Part shown: positions 18,412-27,047 of the stretch, one piece after another
Position numbering within the stretch: the first letter of the stretch is position 1
Layout of the letters: the number at the start of each line of letters is the position of its first letter
Assembly (NCBI GenBank): GCA_963792675.1
Contig: CAWBWT010000002.1
Coordinates: 2,542,001 to 2,606,000, forward strand
DNA: 64,000 nt
DNA from: JBBROS01 sp963792675
GTDB taxonomy: Bacteria; Pseudomonadota; Alphaproteobacteria; Acetobacterales; Acetobacteraceae
Direction of reading: 5' to 3'
The notes under the pieces: model-generated
The model's input: only the letters and a program-made list of their open reading frames with translations
Databases searched by the model: none
Told to the model about the DNA's origin: nothing
Translations under genes and position numbers: made by a program

Positions 18412-18951
18412 ATGCTGGGGTTGTTCCGGCGCAAGACGCACGAGCGCACCGGCTTTGCGCTGTACGCCGCCGCCGTAGCGGCCGCGCGCGAGCCGGCGTT
18501 TTATACGACCTACGGGGTTCCCGACAGCCTCGATGGCCGATTCGACATGATCGGTGCCCACGTGTTCCTGCTGATCGACCGGCTCCGCAACGAGCCCGTC
18601 CCTGGTCCGGCGGTCGCGCAGGCGGTGTTCGATGCGATGTTCGCCGACATGGACTTCAACCTGCGCGAGATGGGCGTCGGCGACATGACCGTCGGCAAGC
18701 GGGTCAAGCAGATGTGGGAAGCCTTCCACGGCCGGGCGAAAGCCTACGAGGCGGCGCTGGCCGCCGATGACGAGCCGGCGCTCGCCGCGGCACTCGCCCG
18801 CAACGTATGGCGGGGCGCACCGCCGGCGAACGTTCCAGAGGCGCTGGCAACGATCCTGCTCCACCGGCGGCACGCTCTGGCCGCGCTGCCCACCGCCGCC
18901 CTGCTCGACGGCTCGGCGCGCTTCGCCGCGCTGGAACCGGTCGCGGCATGA
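18412..18951 (+). CDS. Ubiquinol-cytochrome c chaperone (CBP3-like)
   Basis: 179-residue protein of the family that includes mitochondrial Cbp3, an assembly factor for cytochrome b of complex III. Diagnostic stretches: AREPAFYTTYGVPDSLDGRF, MIGAHVFLLIDRL, FDAMFADMDFNLREMGVGDM and VGKRVKQMWEAFHGR. The ATG at 18412 is preceded by GGAGGA with a 5-base spacer; an in-frame ATG at 18382 would add ten residues without such a site. Its stop overlaps the next start (ATGA). Confidence 0.88.
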   Translation: MLGLFRRKTHERTGFALYAAAVAAAREPAFYTTYGVPDSLDGRFDMIGAHVFLLIDRLRNEPVPGPAVAQAVFDAMFADMDFNLREMGVGDMTVGKRVKQMWEAFHGRAKAYEAALAADDEPALAAALARNVWRGAPPANVPEALATILLHRRHALAALPTAALLDGSARFAALEPVAA

Positions 18952-19451
18952 CGCCCGAGCTTTCGCGCCGGGTTGCCGTGGACCGCTTGCCGGCCTCGAT
19001 GACGGTCGAGGCAACGCCGGCCGAACTCGCGGCCGTCGCGGCGCGCCTGCGCATCCCGGAGGTGCGGATGCTGCGCTGCCGCTTCAGCCTGCGCCGCCGT
19101 GGCGCGGTGGTGGAGGCAAACGGCGCGCTTGCGGCCGACGTCGTGCAGACCTGCGTCGTGTCGCTCGAGCCCGTCGAGCAGCATGTGACCGAGCAGTTCA
19201 GCCTGCGGTTCGTGCCGGACGGTGCCGAGGGCACGGACGACGATCCGGAAGCGCCCGACGAAATCCCCTACGAGGGCTCGATCGTCGACCTGGGCGAAGC
19301 CGCCGCCGAGCAGCTCGGACTGGCGCTCGATCCCTACCCGCGCCACCCGGAGGCCGCGCTCGAGGTCGAGCTCGAGGCGGGCATCGAGCCGGCGGATGAC
19401 GCGGACGGCACCGGCTGGGCTTCGCTCCTGCGCGGCCATAAGCTAGGCTGA
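18948..19451 (+). CDS. DUF177 (YceD-like) protein
   Basis: 167 residues of the DUF177 family. Two regions are characteristic: RCRFSLRRRGAVVEANGALA with VVQTCVVSLEPV, and the acidic patch DEIPYEGSIVDLGEAAAEQL ending near LDPYPRHP. In bacteria and plastids the family is linked to 23S rRNA accumulation, and the gene usually precedes rpmF, as here (110 bases upstream). Only one cysteine of the C-x(n)-C pair seen in some members is present. The start overlaps the previous stop. Confidence 0.88.
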   Translation: MTPELSRRVAVDRLPASMTVEATPAELAAVAARLRIPEVRMLRCRFSLRRRGAVVEANGALAADVVQTCVVSLEPVEQHVTEQFSLRFVPDGAEGTDDDPEAPDEIPYEGSIVDLGEAAAEQLGLALDPYPRHPEAALEVELEAGIEPADDADGTGWASLLRGHKLG

Positions 19452-19561
19452 ACTTGCAGGCGACCGGCTGCTCTGCTAGACGGCCCGCCTTGCATTCAAC
19501 ATCGTGACTGCCGTGTCGCCTTCCTGGGCGCCCGCGTCACTGCCCGGAGGGGCAACGATCC

Positions 19562-19762
19562 ATGGCTGTTCCCAAGAGAAAGACCTCCCCATCCCGCCGC
19601 GGCATGCGGCGCGCGCACGATGCGCTGCCGACGGAGGCTTACAGCGAGTGCTCGAACTGCGGCGAGCTTAAGCGTCCGCATCATATCTGTGGCCATTGCG
19701 GACACTACAACGGCCGTGAGGTCGTAGCGGCCGAGGATCTGAAGGGCGTGGTCCGGGTCTGA
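19562..19762 (+). CDS. rpmF: 50S ribosomal protein L32
   Basis: 66 residues: MAVPKRKTSPSRRGMRRAHD, then a zinc-binding pair of CxxC motifs (CSNCGELKRPHHICGHCG) and YNGREVV. The zinc (C+) form is intact. It precedes plsX and fabH, the classic ribosome-to-phospholipid cluster, with a 52-base gap that could hold a separate ribosome site. No anomaly. Confidence 0.95.
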   Translation: MAVPKRKTSPSRRGMRRAHDALPTEAYSECSNCGELKRPHHICGHCGHYNGREVVAAEDLKGVVRV

Positions 19763-19814
19763 CGAGGCGCGGCGCCGGCTCGGCGGCCGCGCCGAGGGAG
19801 GCCGGGGAACGTCC

Positions 19815-20859
19815 GTGACCGATACATATAGCCTGGCGATCGATGCCATGGGCGGCGACCAAGCACCCGAAATGGTGCTCGATGGCCTCGTGATCGCCGC
19901 CGAGCGGCACCCCGAAGCGCGCTTCTTGCTGACCGGTGACGAGACGAGGCTGCGTCCGCTGATCACCGTGCGGAAGCGCCTGGCCAGCTGCTGCACAGTG
20001 CGCCATGCCGAGGCCGCGATCCCGAGCGAGATGAAGCCCACGGCCGCGTTGCGGGTGCGGAACTCCTCCATGCGGGTGGCGATCGACGCGGTGGCGGGCG
20101 GCGAGGCGCAGGGCGTGGTCTCCGCCGGCAACACGGGCGCGCTGCTGGCGCTGGCCAAGATCGTCATCAAGACCTTGCCCGGGATCGATCGGCCGGCCAT
20201 GGCGGCGATCGGTCCGTCGGCGCGCGGCGACGTGGTCATGCTCGATCTCGGCGCCAACGTGCAATGCGACGCCCGCAATCTGGTGGAGTTCGCCATCATG
20301 GGTGACGTGTTCGCCCGCACGGTGCTGGGCCTCCCGGCGCCGACCATCGGTCTGCTGAACGTCGGCTCGGAAGAATTGAAAGGCGACGAGCGGGTGCGGG
20401 CGGCGGCCGAGGTGCTGCGGCGCAGCCATATCGGCGCCAATTTTCACGGCTTCGTCGAAGGCCATGACATCACCGCCGGCACCACCGACGTGGTGGTCAC
20501 CGACGGTTTCACCGGCAACGTGGCGCTGAAAACGGGGGAGGGCGCATTGAAGCTGGCAAGCGACCTGCTCAAGCAAATATTCCGCGGCAGCATCGCCGGC
20601 ACGGATCGCCTACCTGCTCGCCAAGCCGGGGCTGGACCGGATGCGGCTCTGGCTCGACCCGAGGCGCTACAACGGCGCTGTCATGCTGGGCCTGAACGGC
20701 GTCGTGGTGAAGTCGCATGGCGGCACCGACGCAGAGGGCTTCGCACACGCGGTGGACGTCGCCATGGACATGGTCACCCACGGCTTCAACGAGAAGATCC
20801 GCCTCGGCCTCGAGCAGATCGAGCGGCTCGGACGCCCGACCTTGGCCGCCGCTGTCTGA
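19815..20859 (+). CDS. plsX: Phosphate acyltransferase PlsX (frameshifted near 20600)
   Basis: Makes acyl-phosphate from acyl-ACP for phospholipid synthesis. The first frame gives LAIDAMGGDQAPEMVLDGL, AVAGGEAQGVVSAGNTGALL, DLGANVQCDARNLVEFA and DVVVTDGFTGNVALKTGEG, and stays PlsX-like to LLKQIFRGSIAG at about 20600. The family sequence then resumes one base later as RIAYLLAKPGLDRMRLWLDP, DPRRYNGAVMLGLNGVVVKS, ending at 20859. Removing one base gives a 347-residue protein of normal length. In the printed frame the reading runs on into fabH. Because PlsX is normally essential, a sequence error is likely. Confidence 0.88.
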
Positions 20860-21830
20860 TGACGCGCGCGGTGTTGGCGGGGGTCGGCCGTTATCTGCCT
20901 GAGCGCGTGGTGAGCAACGCCGAGCTGTCCGAGCGGGTCGACACCTCGGACGAGTGGATCAGGGAGCGCACCGGCATCCGGCAACGCCATTTGGCCGGTC
21001 CGCACGAAACCTGCGCCTTCATGGGCGCCGCAGCAGCGCGAGAGGCGCTCGACCGGGCCGGCGCGTCGCCGGACGAGGTGGACGCGGTGATCCTCGCGAC
21101 CGGCACGCCTGACCAAGCCTTCCCGGCCAGCGCGTTGCGTGTCCAGGCCGAGCTCGGCATCGGCCAGGGTTTCGGCTTCGACATCTCGGCCGCCTGCAGC
21201 GGCTTCGTCTACGCCCTCTCGCTGGCGGATGGCATGATCCGCTCCGGCCAGGTTCGGGGCGTGCTGGTGATCGGCAGCGAGGTCTATTCGCGCATCCTCA
21301 ACTGGTCCGACCGCGGCACCTGCGTGCTGTTCGGTGACGGCGCCGGGGCCGTGTTCGTCCGCGCAGCCGAGGGCGAGCGAAGCCCGGCCGCACCGGGCAT
21401 CCTGTCGACGCACCTGCATGCCCAGGGCACGCTGGGCGACATCCTTTACGTGGATGGCGCGGTCGGCCGGTCGGAGATGTCGGGTCACCTCGTGATGAAC
21501 GGCCGTGAGGTGTTCCGGCATGCGGTCGGCAAGCTGGCCGCCGTCGTGGACGAGGCGCTGGCGGCCAATGGCCTCGTCCATGCCGACGTCGACTGGCTGG
21601 TGCCGCATCAGGCCAATCAGCGCATCATCGACGCGATGGGCAAGAAGCTGGGCCTCGATCCGAAGCGCGTGGTGGTGACGGTGGACCGCCACGCCAACAC
21701 CTCGGCCGCCTCCATCCCGCTGGCCTTGGCCGAGGCGGTGATCGACGGCCGCATCCGGCCCGGTGACCTCGTGCTGATGGAGGCGCTGGGTGGCGGCCTG
21801 ACCTGGGGATCGGCGCTCGTCCGCATGTGA
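20859..21830 (+). CDS. fabH: 3-oxoacyl-ACP synthase III
   Basis: 323-residue condensing enzyme that starts fatty-acid synthesis from acetyl-CoA and malonyl-ACP. Catalytic triad present: Cys113 in DISAACSGFVYAL, His250 in VPHQANQRII, Asn280 in RHANTSAASIP. Also IRERTGIRQRH near the start and GGGLTWGSALVRM at the end. The ATG at 20859 shares its A with the plsX stop (TGATG), which independently supports where plsX should end. Followed by ihfA. Confidence 0.95.
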   Translation: MTRAVLAGVGRYLPERVVSNAELSERVDTSDEWIRERTGIRQRHLAGPHETCAFMGAAAAREALDRAGASPDEVDAVILATGTPDQAFPASALRVQAELGIGQGFGFDISAACSGFVYALSLADGMIRSGQVRGVLVIGSEVYSRILNWSDRGTCVLFGDGAGAVFVRAAEGERSPAAPGILSTHLHAQGTLGDILYVDGAVGRSEMSGHLVMNGREVFRHAVGKLAAVVDEALAANGLVHADVDWLVPHQANQRIIDAMGKKLGLDPKRVVVTVDRHANTSAASIPLALAEAVIDGRIRPGDLVLMEALGGGLTWGSALVRM

Positions 21831-21910
21831 TCGCATGTGGCTGGGACGCCGTCCCGGTGTGTCGCTCGCACCACACGGTGTCGGGAATTGTTTAAGGTCA
21901 AGTGGTTTGC

Positions 21911-21939
21911 TTGACCCTCATCATCCCTGTGCTTAGCTT
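21911..21939 (+). promoter_or_regulatory. Possible sigma-70 promoter of ihfA
   Basis: TTGACC (21911-21916), 17-base spacer, TAGCTT (21934-21939). The start codon follows only 7 bases after the -10, so the transcript would be essentially leaderless. Pattern-based only. Confidence 0.4.
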
Positions 21940-21946
21940 GCCCGGC

Positions 21947-22258
21947 ATGAGCACGGTCACGCGCGCCCAGCTTGCCGAAACCATCTACGCCCAGGTCGGG
22001 TTGTCGCGAAACGATTCCGCCGCGCTGCTGGAAACCGTGCTGGAGCGTATGTCGGCCGCTCTCGAGGCCGGAGAATCCGTTAAAATCAGCGGGTTCGGGA
22101 CCTTTTCTGTAAGACAGAAGGGCCGCCGTATCGGCCGCAATCCGAAAACCGGGGTGGAAGTGCCGATACTGCCGCGCCGGGTGCTGACGTTCCGTCCCAG
22201 CCAAGTGCTGAAGGCACACGTGAACGGGACTGCCATCCCACTGACGGACGACGAATGA
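21947..22258 (+). CDS. ihfA: Integration host factor, alpha subunit
   Basis: 103-residue DNA-bending protein. HU/IHF fold: TRAQLAETIYAQVGLSRNDS, LEAGESVKISGFGTFSVRQK, GRNPKTGVEVPILPRRVLTF with the intercalating proline in the beta arm. The IPILPRR-like arm and gene position after fabH indicate IhfA rather than HU. ATG 21947 is chosen because the conserved VTRAQLAE follows; an in-frame ATG at 21902 would add 15 hydrophobic residues. Stop overlaps the merR start (ATGA). Confidence 0.93.
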   Translation: MSTVTRAQLAETIYAQVGLSRNDSAALLETVLERMSAALEAGESVKISGFGTFSVRQKGRRIGRNPKTGVEVPILPRRVLTFRPSQVLKAHVNGTAIPLTDDE

Positions 22259-22788
22259 GCGGATTTCCGGACTTGCTGCCGCCCGATCCGACGCGGCTGG
22301 ACTCCGGCCAAGTGTCGGTCGCTGATCCGGCCCGCAGCCGGGCCAAGAAGGCGCCGAACGCATTCCGCACCATCAGCGAGGTCGCGGACGAACTGCACAT
22401 CCCGCAGCATGTCCTGCGCTTCTGGGAAACCAAGTTCCCGCAGGTGAAGCCGCTAAAGCGCGGCGGGGGCCGGCGATACTATCGTCCGGACGACATCCAG
22501 CTGCTGCGTCGCATCTCGGACCTGCTCTACATCCAGGGCTATACCATCAAGGGTGTGCAGCGATTGCTCCGGGAAGGCGGCGGGCAACTGTCCGACGACA
22601 TCCCGCCCGCGCCGGCCGCCGAGCGGGCGGCCGCGGAAGTCGAGCGTGCGACGGTGGTTCCGCCAGCCGTGATGGAGCCCGGCAGCTTGGATCCTGCGCC
22701 AAGTCAGGCGGACGAGGTCCGCCGGTTGCGGGCGCTGCTGACCGACGCGCTCAACGAACTCACCGCATTGCGCCGCCTGCTCCCCTGA
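22255..22788 (+). CDS. MerR-family transcriptional regulator
   Basis: 177 residues. Residues about 35-105 are a winged-helix MerR DNA-binding domain: FRTISEVADELHIPQHVLRFWE, shown by ISEVADELHIPQHVLRFWE, then KRGGGRRYYRPDDIQLLRRI and YIQGYTIKGVQRLL. The remaining part is Ala/Pro-rich linker and a short Leu-rich helix (DEVRRLRALLTDALNELTAL). No metal-binding cysteines, so not a classic metal sensor. The ihfA-merR pair is conserved in Alphaproteobacteria but its regulon is unknown to me. Confidence 0.88.
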   Translation: MSGFPDLLPPDPTRLDSGQVSVADPARSRAKKAPNAFRTISEVADELHIPQHVLRFWETKFPQVKPLKRGGGRRYYRPDDIQLLRRISDLLYIQGYTIKGVQRLLREGGGQLSDDIPPAPAAERAAAEVERATVVPPAVMEPGSLDPAPSQADEVRRLRALLTDALNELTALRRLLP

Positions 22789-22797
22789 CCGGCCCGG

Positions 22798-22826
22798 TTG
22801 CTCCCTGGGGCGGAGGCTGTTACACC
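22798..22826 (+). promoter_or_regulatory. Possible promoter of tRNA-Pro
   Basis: TTGCTC (22798-22803), 17-base spacer, TACACC (22821-22826), 11 bases before the mature tRNA. Weak match to the sigma-70 consensus, but spacing and position are right. Confidence 0.3.
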
Positions 22827-22837
22827 GCGCTCGCGGT

Positions 22838-22914
22838 CGGAGCGTAGCGCAGTCTGGTAGCGCATCAGTCTGGGGGACTGGGGGTCGTGGGTTCGAATCC
22901 CGCCGCTCCGACCA
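22838..22914 (+). tRNA. tRNA-Pro (anticodon GGG)
   Basis: 77-nt cloverleaf. Acceptor CGGAGCG (22838-22844) pairs with CGCTCCG, followed by discriminator A and an encoded CCA (22912-22914). D-arm GCGCAGTCTGGTAGCGC, anticodon stem TCAGT/ACTGG with loop CTGGGGG giving anticodon GGG, and T-arm GTGGGTTCGAATCCCGC with the invariant TTCGAAT. It lies between merR and a glycosyltransferase on the other strand. Confidence 0.96.
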
Positions 22915-23138
22915 ACGCCCGGGTTGGTTTACTTCCGCTCGGCAGCGAGAATCTGGTAGCCCGCCCCTTCTGTCGTCGGCTCGAATGCCGTTCGTAACGG
23001 CGCCGCTTGTTCGATCTGCCTCGTGCAGTCCGCCAAGGAACACTCGGGCACGGCACCGTCCCTGAGCAATCGGACAATGCCCGGGCGCGAGGCCCCGGCG
23101 GCGCCCTTGGCCCGAAACCACCGGAGCGTTTCGGTGGT
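22915..23138. other. Non-coding stretch between tRNA-Pro and glycosyltransferase
   Basis: 224 bases without a convincing gene. It contains a hairpin (AACCACCG at 23116-23123 with CGGTGGTT at 23132-23139) overlapping the end of the minus-strand glycosyltransferase, which may serve as its terminator. On the minus strand one frame ends with a protein-like tail (TEGAGYQILAAERK, stop at 22929-22931), but it has no clear start or homology that I recognise. Confidence 0.4.
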
Positions 23139-24734
23139 TCAAATCGTTTCCAAAATCAACCCATTGCGCAGGGCGTAGTAGACGACTTCGTCCCCGCGCA
23201 CCTCGGGGGTCACGAACAAGTCGGTCGAACTCATGCCGACGAGGCTTGCGGCCACGCGGCGGGCACCGGGAAAATAGGCCGTTTCGGTCGACGACAACAA
23301 TGTCCCGCTGCGCAGGACGGACGCGGCGAGAAGCGCGGTCAGCACCACCGCAAGCCCGCCCGGAGCGCTCGGCCGCCATCGTCCGGCGATCCCGTCGAGG
23401 CTCATCGCCAGCAGCACGAGCAGCACCGGCAGGAATGGCAGCCAAATTCGCGCAGGGCCCGGATCACGCACGACGGCGAACTGGAAGATCAGCGCCGGGG
23501 CGATCGCAAGCAGCAGCCCGCCGGCTTGCGGCCGGCCATGCCGGGCCAGCAGCGGCGCCGCGAGTGCCGCGGCCAGAGCGGTCCAACCCGCGACCGGGCT
23601 TACGTCGCGTGACCAGTTCCGGATCAGGTCGCCGGTGAAATGCGGGAGGGTCTGCAGGACGGCGACGACGCTGGCGCGCGCCTTGATGCCCTGGCTGGAC
23701 GTGATCGCGTCCCACCCGCTGACGGTGAAGAACGGGACGTAAAGGAGCAGCGTTCCCGTAACCGTCGCCAAGCCGGCAAGCAGCACCGTGTGCGCCCGCG
23801 GCCCCGCGGCGCGGCGGTCCGCGTTTGCGGCGAGGATCGCGAACCAGGTGAAGGCAGCGATGCCGGGCAGGATCATGACGATGTTCGCGTAGCTGCCGAC
23901 GACGCCTGCGAGCACCGCCGCCGGCCAGGTGGACACGCCGCCCGAGCGGATGGCGCGCTGCCCGGCCCACAGCATGAGCAGGGAACAGCACGCGACCGCG
24001 CTGTAGCCGCGAGCGTTGACCGAGAACTCCAGCAGCGGCGATGCGCCGGATACAAGGGCCGCCGCGATCAACCCCGCCCCTGGCCCGCCCAGGCTGCGGG
24101 CCAATGCGTAGGCGGCGGGGATGCAGCCCACCCCGAACAGGAACGCGGGCAGCCGCAGCGCCCAGACCGGATCACCGAACAGCGCCACGGAAAGCTGGAT
24201 CAGCAAAGTGTTGAGCGGGTGATGATTGACGTCGGTCAGCAGCACCGGCGTCAGATACACGGGGCGGCGCGCATAAACGACGTAGGTCCAGGCTTCGTCG
24301 TGGCGGATGTCGCGGCCGATGTAATGCAGCCGGAGCGCGACGCCGGCCAGCAGGATGGCCAGGAATAGCACGGTCTCGGGCCGATGCTCGGACAAGGCGG
24401 AGCGGCTGGCCTGCCGCAACCGCCCGGGCGCCGCACGGGTAATGGCGCGGATGGACGCCAAGCCCTGGCCAAGTGCGCCGGCCAGCCGCTCTCGCGCCAG
24501 CACCAGCAGCATCCAGCCCGCGAGCAGGACCGCGGACGTGACCCGCGCGCGCTCGGCCAATGCGATGTAGCGGGCCGTGATCTCCCCCGAGACGTCGCCG
24601 GAGCCGCCGAGCGAACGGAGCCGTGCGATCACCAGCTCGCTCGGGATGAAGGCCACCAGGCTGCCGGCCAGTGCGTAGGCGAGCAGCCCGCCCAGGACCG
24701 TCCATAGCAGGACGGGTGAGGGGCGCGCCGGCAA
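23139..24734 (-). CDS. GT39/ArnT-like membrane glycosyltransferase
   Basis: About 531 residues with ten or more hydrophobic segments. The first extracytoplasmic loop has the acidic site RDIRHDEAWTYVVYARR and, further on, LTDVNHHPLNTLLIQL, the layout of the PMT/ArnT family that uses polyprenyl-phosphate sugars at the outer face of the inner membrane. The acceptor is unknown. The frame is open upstream but only complements ispDF; TTG 24734 is my best start, giving MPARPSPVLLWTVLGGLL, and no ATG or GTG fits. It starts 9 bases past the ispDF stop. Confidence 0.75.
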   Translation of the reverse strand: MPARPSPVLLWTVLGGLLAYALAGSLVAFIPSELVIARLRSLGGSGDVSGEITARYIALAERARVTSAVLLAGWMLLVLARERLAGALGQGLASIRAITRAAPGRLRQASRSALSEHRPETVLFLAILLAGVALRLHYIGRDIRHDEAWTYVVYARRPVYLTPVLLTDVNHHPLNTLLIQLSVALFGDPVWALRLPAFLFGVGCIPAAYALARSLGGPGAGLIAAALVSGASPLLEFSVNARGYSAVACCSLLMLWAGQRAIRSGGVSTWPAAVLAGVVGSYANIVMILPGIAAFTWFAILAANADRRAAGPRAHTVLLAGLATVTGTLLLYVPFFTVSGWDAITSSQGIKARASVVAVLQTLPHFTGDLIRNWSRDVSPVAGWTALAAALAAPLLARHGRPQAGGLLLAIAPALIFQFAVVRDPGPARIWLPFLPVLLVLLAMSLDGIAGRWRPSAPGGLAVVLTALLAASVLRSGTLLSSTETAYFPGARRVAASLVGMSSTDLFVTPEVRGDEVVYYALRNGLILETI

Positions 24735-24742
24735 GGGCGGGC

Positions 24743-25873
24743 TCAGTCCGGCAGCAGGAGCGTTGCCACCGCCTGCGCGGCGATCCCCTCGCCGCGCCCG
24801 GCGAAGCCAAGTCGCTCCGTCGTGGTCGCCTTGACCGAAACCCGGTCGGGCGTGGTCGCGAGCAGCTCGGCGACCCGGGCGATCATCGCCGGCGCGTGCG
24901 GGGTGATCTTCGGCTGCTCGCAGATCAGGGTGACGTCGACGTTGCCGATGCGGCCGCCACGCGCCCGGACCCGCTCGGCCGCGTGGCGGAGGAAGCGGGC
25001 GCTGTCGGCGTCCTTCCAGGTGGCCTCGCTCGGTGGGAAATGGCGGCCGATATCGCCCTCGGCCAAGGCGCCGTAGATCGCGTCGCACAAGGCATGGATG
25101 CCGACATCGGCATCGGAATGGCCGGCCAGACCACGCTCATGCGGCACCGTGATCCCGCACAGGATCAGCGGCCGGCCCTCCACCAGGACGTGGACGTCGA
25201 AACCGGTGCCGGTGCGCGGAAACAACGCCGGATGCAGCACGCGTTCCAATCGCACCAGGTCCTCCGGATAAGTCAGCTTGATGTTGTCGTCGGAGCCCGG
25301 CACCAGCGCCACCGCGTGACCCGCCGCCTCCAGCAGCGAGGCATCGTCCGTCGCGCCGAGCACCCCCTCGCGATGCAGCGCGAGCAGCAGCGGGAACCGG
25401 AACGCCTGCGGCGTCTGCGCCCGGAACAGGCCGTCGCGCGACACCGTCGCGTCGATCCGGCCGGCCGACGCGCGCTTGAGCGTGTCGGCGACCGGAACGG
25501 CCGGGATCGCACCCGGCGCGGCCTGCAGCGCCGTCCGCAAGGCGGCGACCGTGCCGGGGGGGATGAACGGCCGCGCGCCGTCATGCACCAGCACGAGCTC
25601 GGGGTCATGCGCCGCCAAGGCCTCGAGCCCGAGGCGCACGCTGTCCTGCCGCGTGGGGCCACCCGCGACGGCCGGCAGGACCGGCAACCCGTGCAGCGCC
25701 GCGGCGATCGGCTCGGCGTCGCCGACCGGCTGCAGCAGGTCCGTCTCGGCCAGCAAGGACTCGGCCGCCCAGCGCAGCACCGGCCGGCCGGCACAGGACG
25801 TGAACTGCTTCGGCTGGTCGGTCCCGAACCGGGATCCGGAGCCGGCAGCGACCAGGAGGGCGGCGACGCGCAT
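24743..25873 (-). CDS. ispDF: Bifunctional IspD/IspF isoprenoid enzyme
   Basis: 376-residue fusion of two steps of the MEP pathway. Residues 1 to about 220 are IspD (2-C-methyl-erythritol-4-P cytidylyltransferase): AALLVAAGSGSRFGTDQPKQ, GGPTRQDSVRLGLEAL, LVHDGARPF, AQTPQAFRF, TDDASLLEAAG. Residues about 222-376 are IspF: GTGFDVHVL with the metal Asp/His, GLAGHSDADVGIHALCDAI, GDIGRHFPPS, DVTLICEQPKI and KATTTERLGF. Fusion is typical of Alphaproteobacteria. ATG 25873 begins the nucleotide-binding loop. Divergent from dusB. Confidence 0.94.
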   Translation of the reverse strand: MRVAALLVAAGSGSRFGTDQPKQFTSCAGRPVLRWAAESLLAETDLLQPVGDAEPIAAALHGLPVLPAVAGGPTRQDSVRLGLEALAAHDPELVLVHDGARPFIPPGTVAALRTALQAAPGAIPAVPVADTLKRASAGRIDATVSRDGLFRAQTPQAFRFPLLLALHREGVLGATDDASLLEAAGHAVALVPGSDDNIKLTYPEDLVRLERVLHPALFPRTGTGFDVHVLVEGRPLILCGITVPHERGLAGHSDADVGIHALCDAIYGALAEGDIGRHFPPSEATWKDADSARFLRHAAERVRARGGRIGNVDVTLICEQPKITPHAPAMIARVAELLATTPDRVSVKATTTERLGFAGRGEGIAAQAVATLLLPD

Positions 25874-25975
25874 GGCTGCCTCAATGCGGCCCGCCCGGAC
25901 GGGCGTCAACCCGAGCCGTGTCTCACGCGGAGAGCCGTTGCATGCGGCGCTGCAACACCGTAATTTGCCCAAATC

Positions 25976-27047
25976 ATGTGCAACCAGCAGCAAACTTCGC
26001 GAATCGCGCCGATCATGCTTGGCAGCGGGCCGACCGCGATCCGTCTCGAAACGCCCGTCGTGTTGGCGCCGATGTCCGGGGTCACCGACTTGCCGTTCCG
26101 CCGCCTCGCGAAGCAGCACGGCGCCGGGCTGGTCGTGTCGGAAATGATTGCGTCCTGGGCAATGGTGCGGGAGAACCGCACCACGCTGCGTATGGCCGAG
26201 GTGGACGGCAGCGGCGGCCCGGCGTCGGTGCAACTGGCCGGGTGCGAGCCGGCCGCGATGGCGGAAGCGGCGCGGATCGCGGTCGGCCACGGCGCCAACC
26301 TGGTCGACATCAACTTCGGCTGCCCGGTGAAGAAGGTGGCGGTGGGCCAATCCGCCGGGTCGGCGCTGATGCGCGACGAGGTCGCCGCGGCGCGGTTGCT
26401 GGAGGCGACGGTCAATGCGGTGGCGGTGCCGGTCACGCTCAAGATGCGCATGGGCTGGGACCACGCCAACCTCAACGCGCCCAACCTGGCCCGCATCGCC
26501 GAGGCGTGCGGCATCCGGATGGTGACGGTGCACGGCCGCACCCGGCAGCAATTCTACACGGGAACGGCCGATTGGCGCTTCATCGCCCGGGTGAAGGCGG
26601 CGGTGAGCATCCCGGTGATCGCCAATGGCGACATCCTAACCGAGCAGGACGCGGCCGACGCGCTGGAGCAGTCCGGCGCGGATGGCGTGATGATCGGCCG
26701 CGGCTGCTACGGCCGGCCCTGGTTCACCGCCCTTGTCGCCCGCTTCTTGCAGTCCGGGGTGCCGCAAGCCGAGCCGAACTCTGGCCGAACAAAAGCGTGT
26801 CCTTATGGAGCATTACGAGGCGATGCTGATCCATTGCGGCAAGGAAGCCGGCGTGCGCGTCGCGCGCAAGCACGTGTCCTGGTACTCGCGCGGACTGTTC
26901 GGCTCGGCCGAGTTCCGCGCCGCCGTCAACCGCACGCCTTCGGCCGAAGCGGTGCGCGAACTGATCGACCGCTTCTACGACCCGCTGATCGAGGCCGGCG
27001 CCAGCCGCGCCGCCGTGCGTCCCGAGCCGGACGCGCTCGCCGCATGA
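25976..27047 (+). CDS. dusB: tRNA-dihydrouridine synthase DusB (frameshifted near 26780)
   Basis: FMN enzyme reducing uridines in tRNA. The first frame shows VVLAPMSGVTDLPFRRLAKQ, DINFGCPVKKV with the catalytic cysteine, VTLKMRMGWD, VTVHGRTRQQFYTG, VIANGDI and VMIGRGCYGRPW. After VPQAEP the frame turns non-homologous; dropping one A in CCGAACTCT at about 26780 gives PTLAEQKRVLMEHYEAML and continues to the stop at 27047 (356 residues). The start may be ATG 25976 or ATG 26015; neither has a good ribosome site. First gene of the ntr series, ATGA-coupled to ntrB, as in other Alphaproteobacteria. Confidence 0.88.

Noticed and set aside
19815..21830. A single 671-codon frame that would fuse plsX to fabH
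   Set aside because: The middle ~85 codons are Arg-rich nonsense, while PlsX continues in the adjacent frame; the apparent fusion is produced by the indel near 20600.
22865..23077. Small minus-strand frame ending GAAGFEPTTPSPPD
   Set aside because: This is the familiar false protein made by translating the antisense strand of a tRNA gene; tRNA-Pro occupies 22838-22914.
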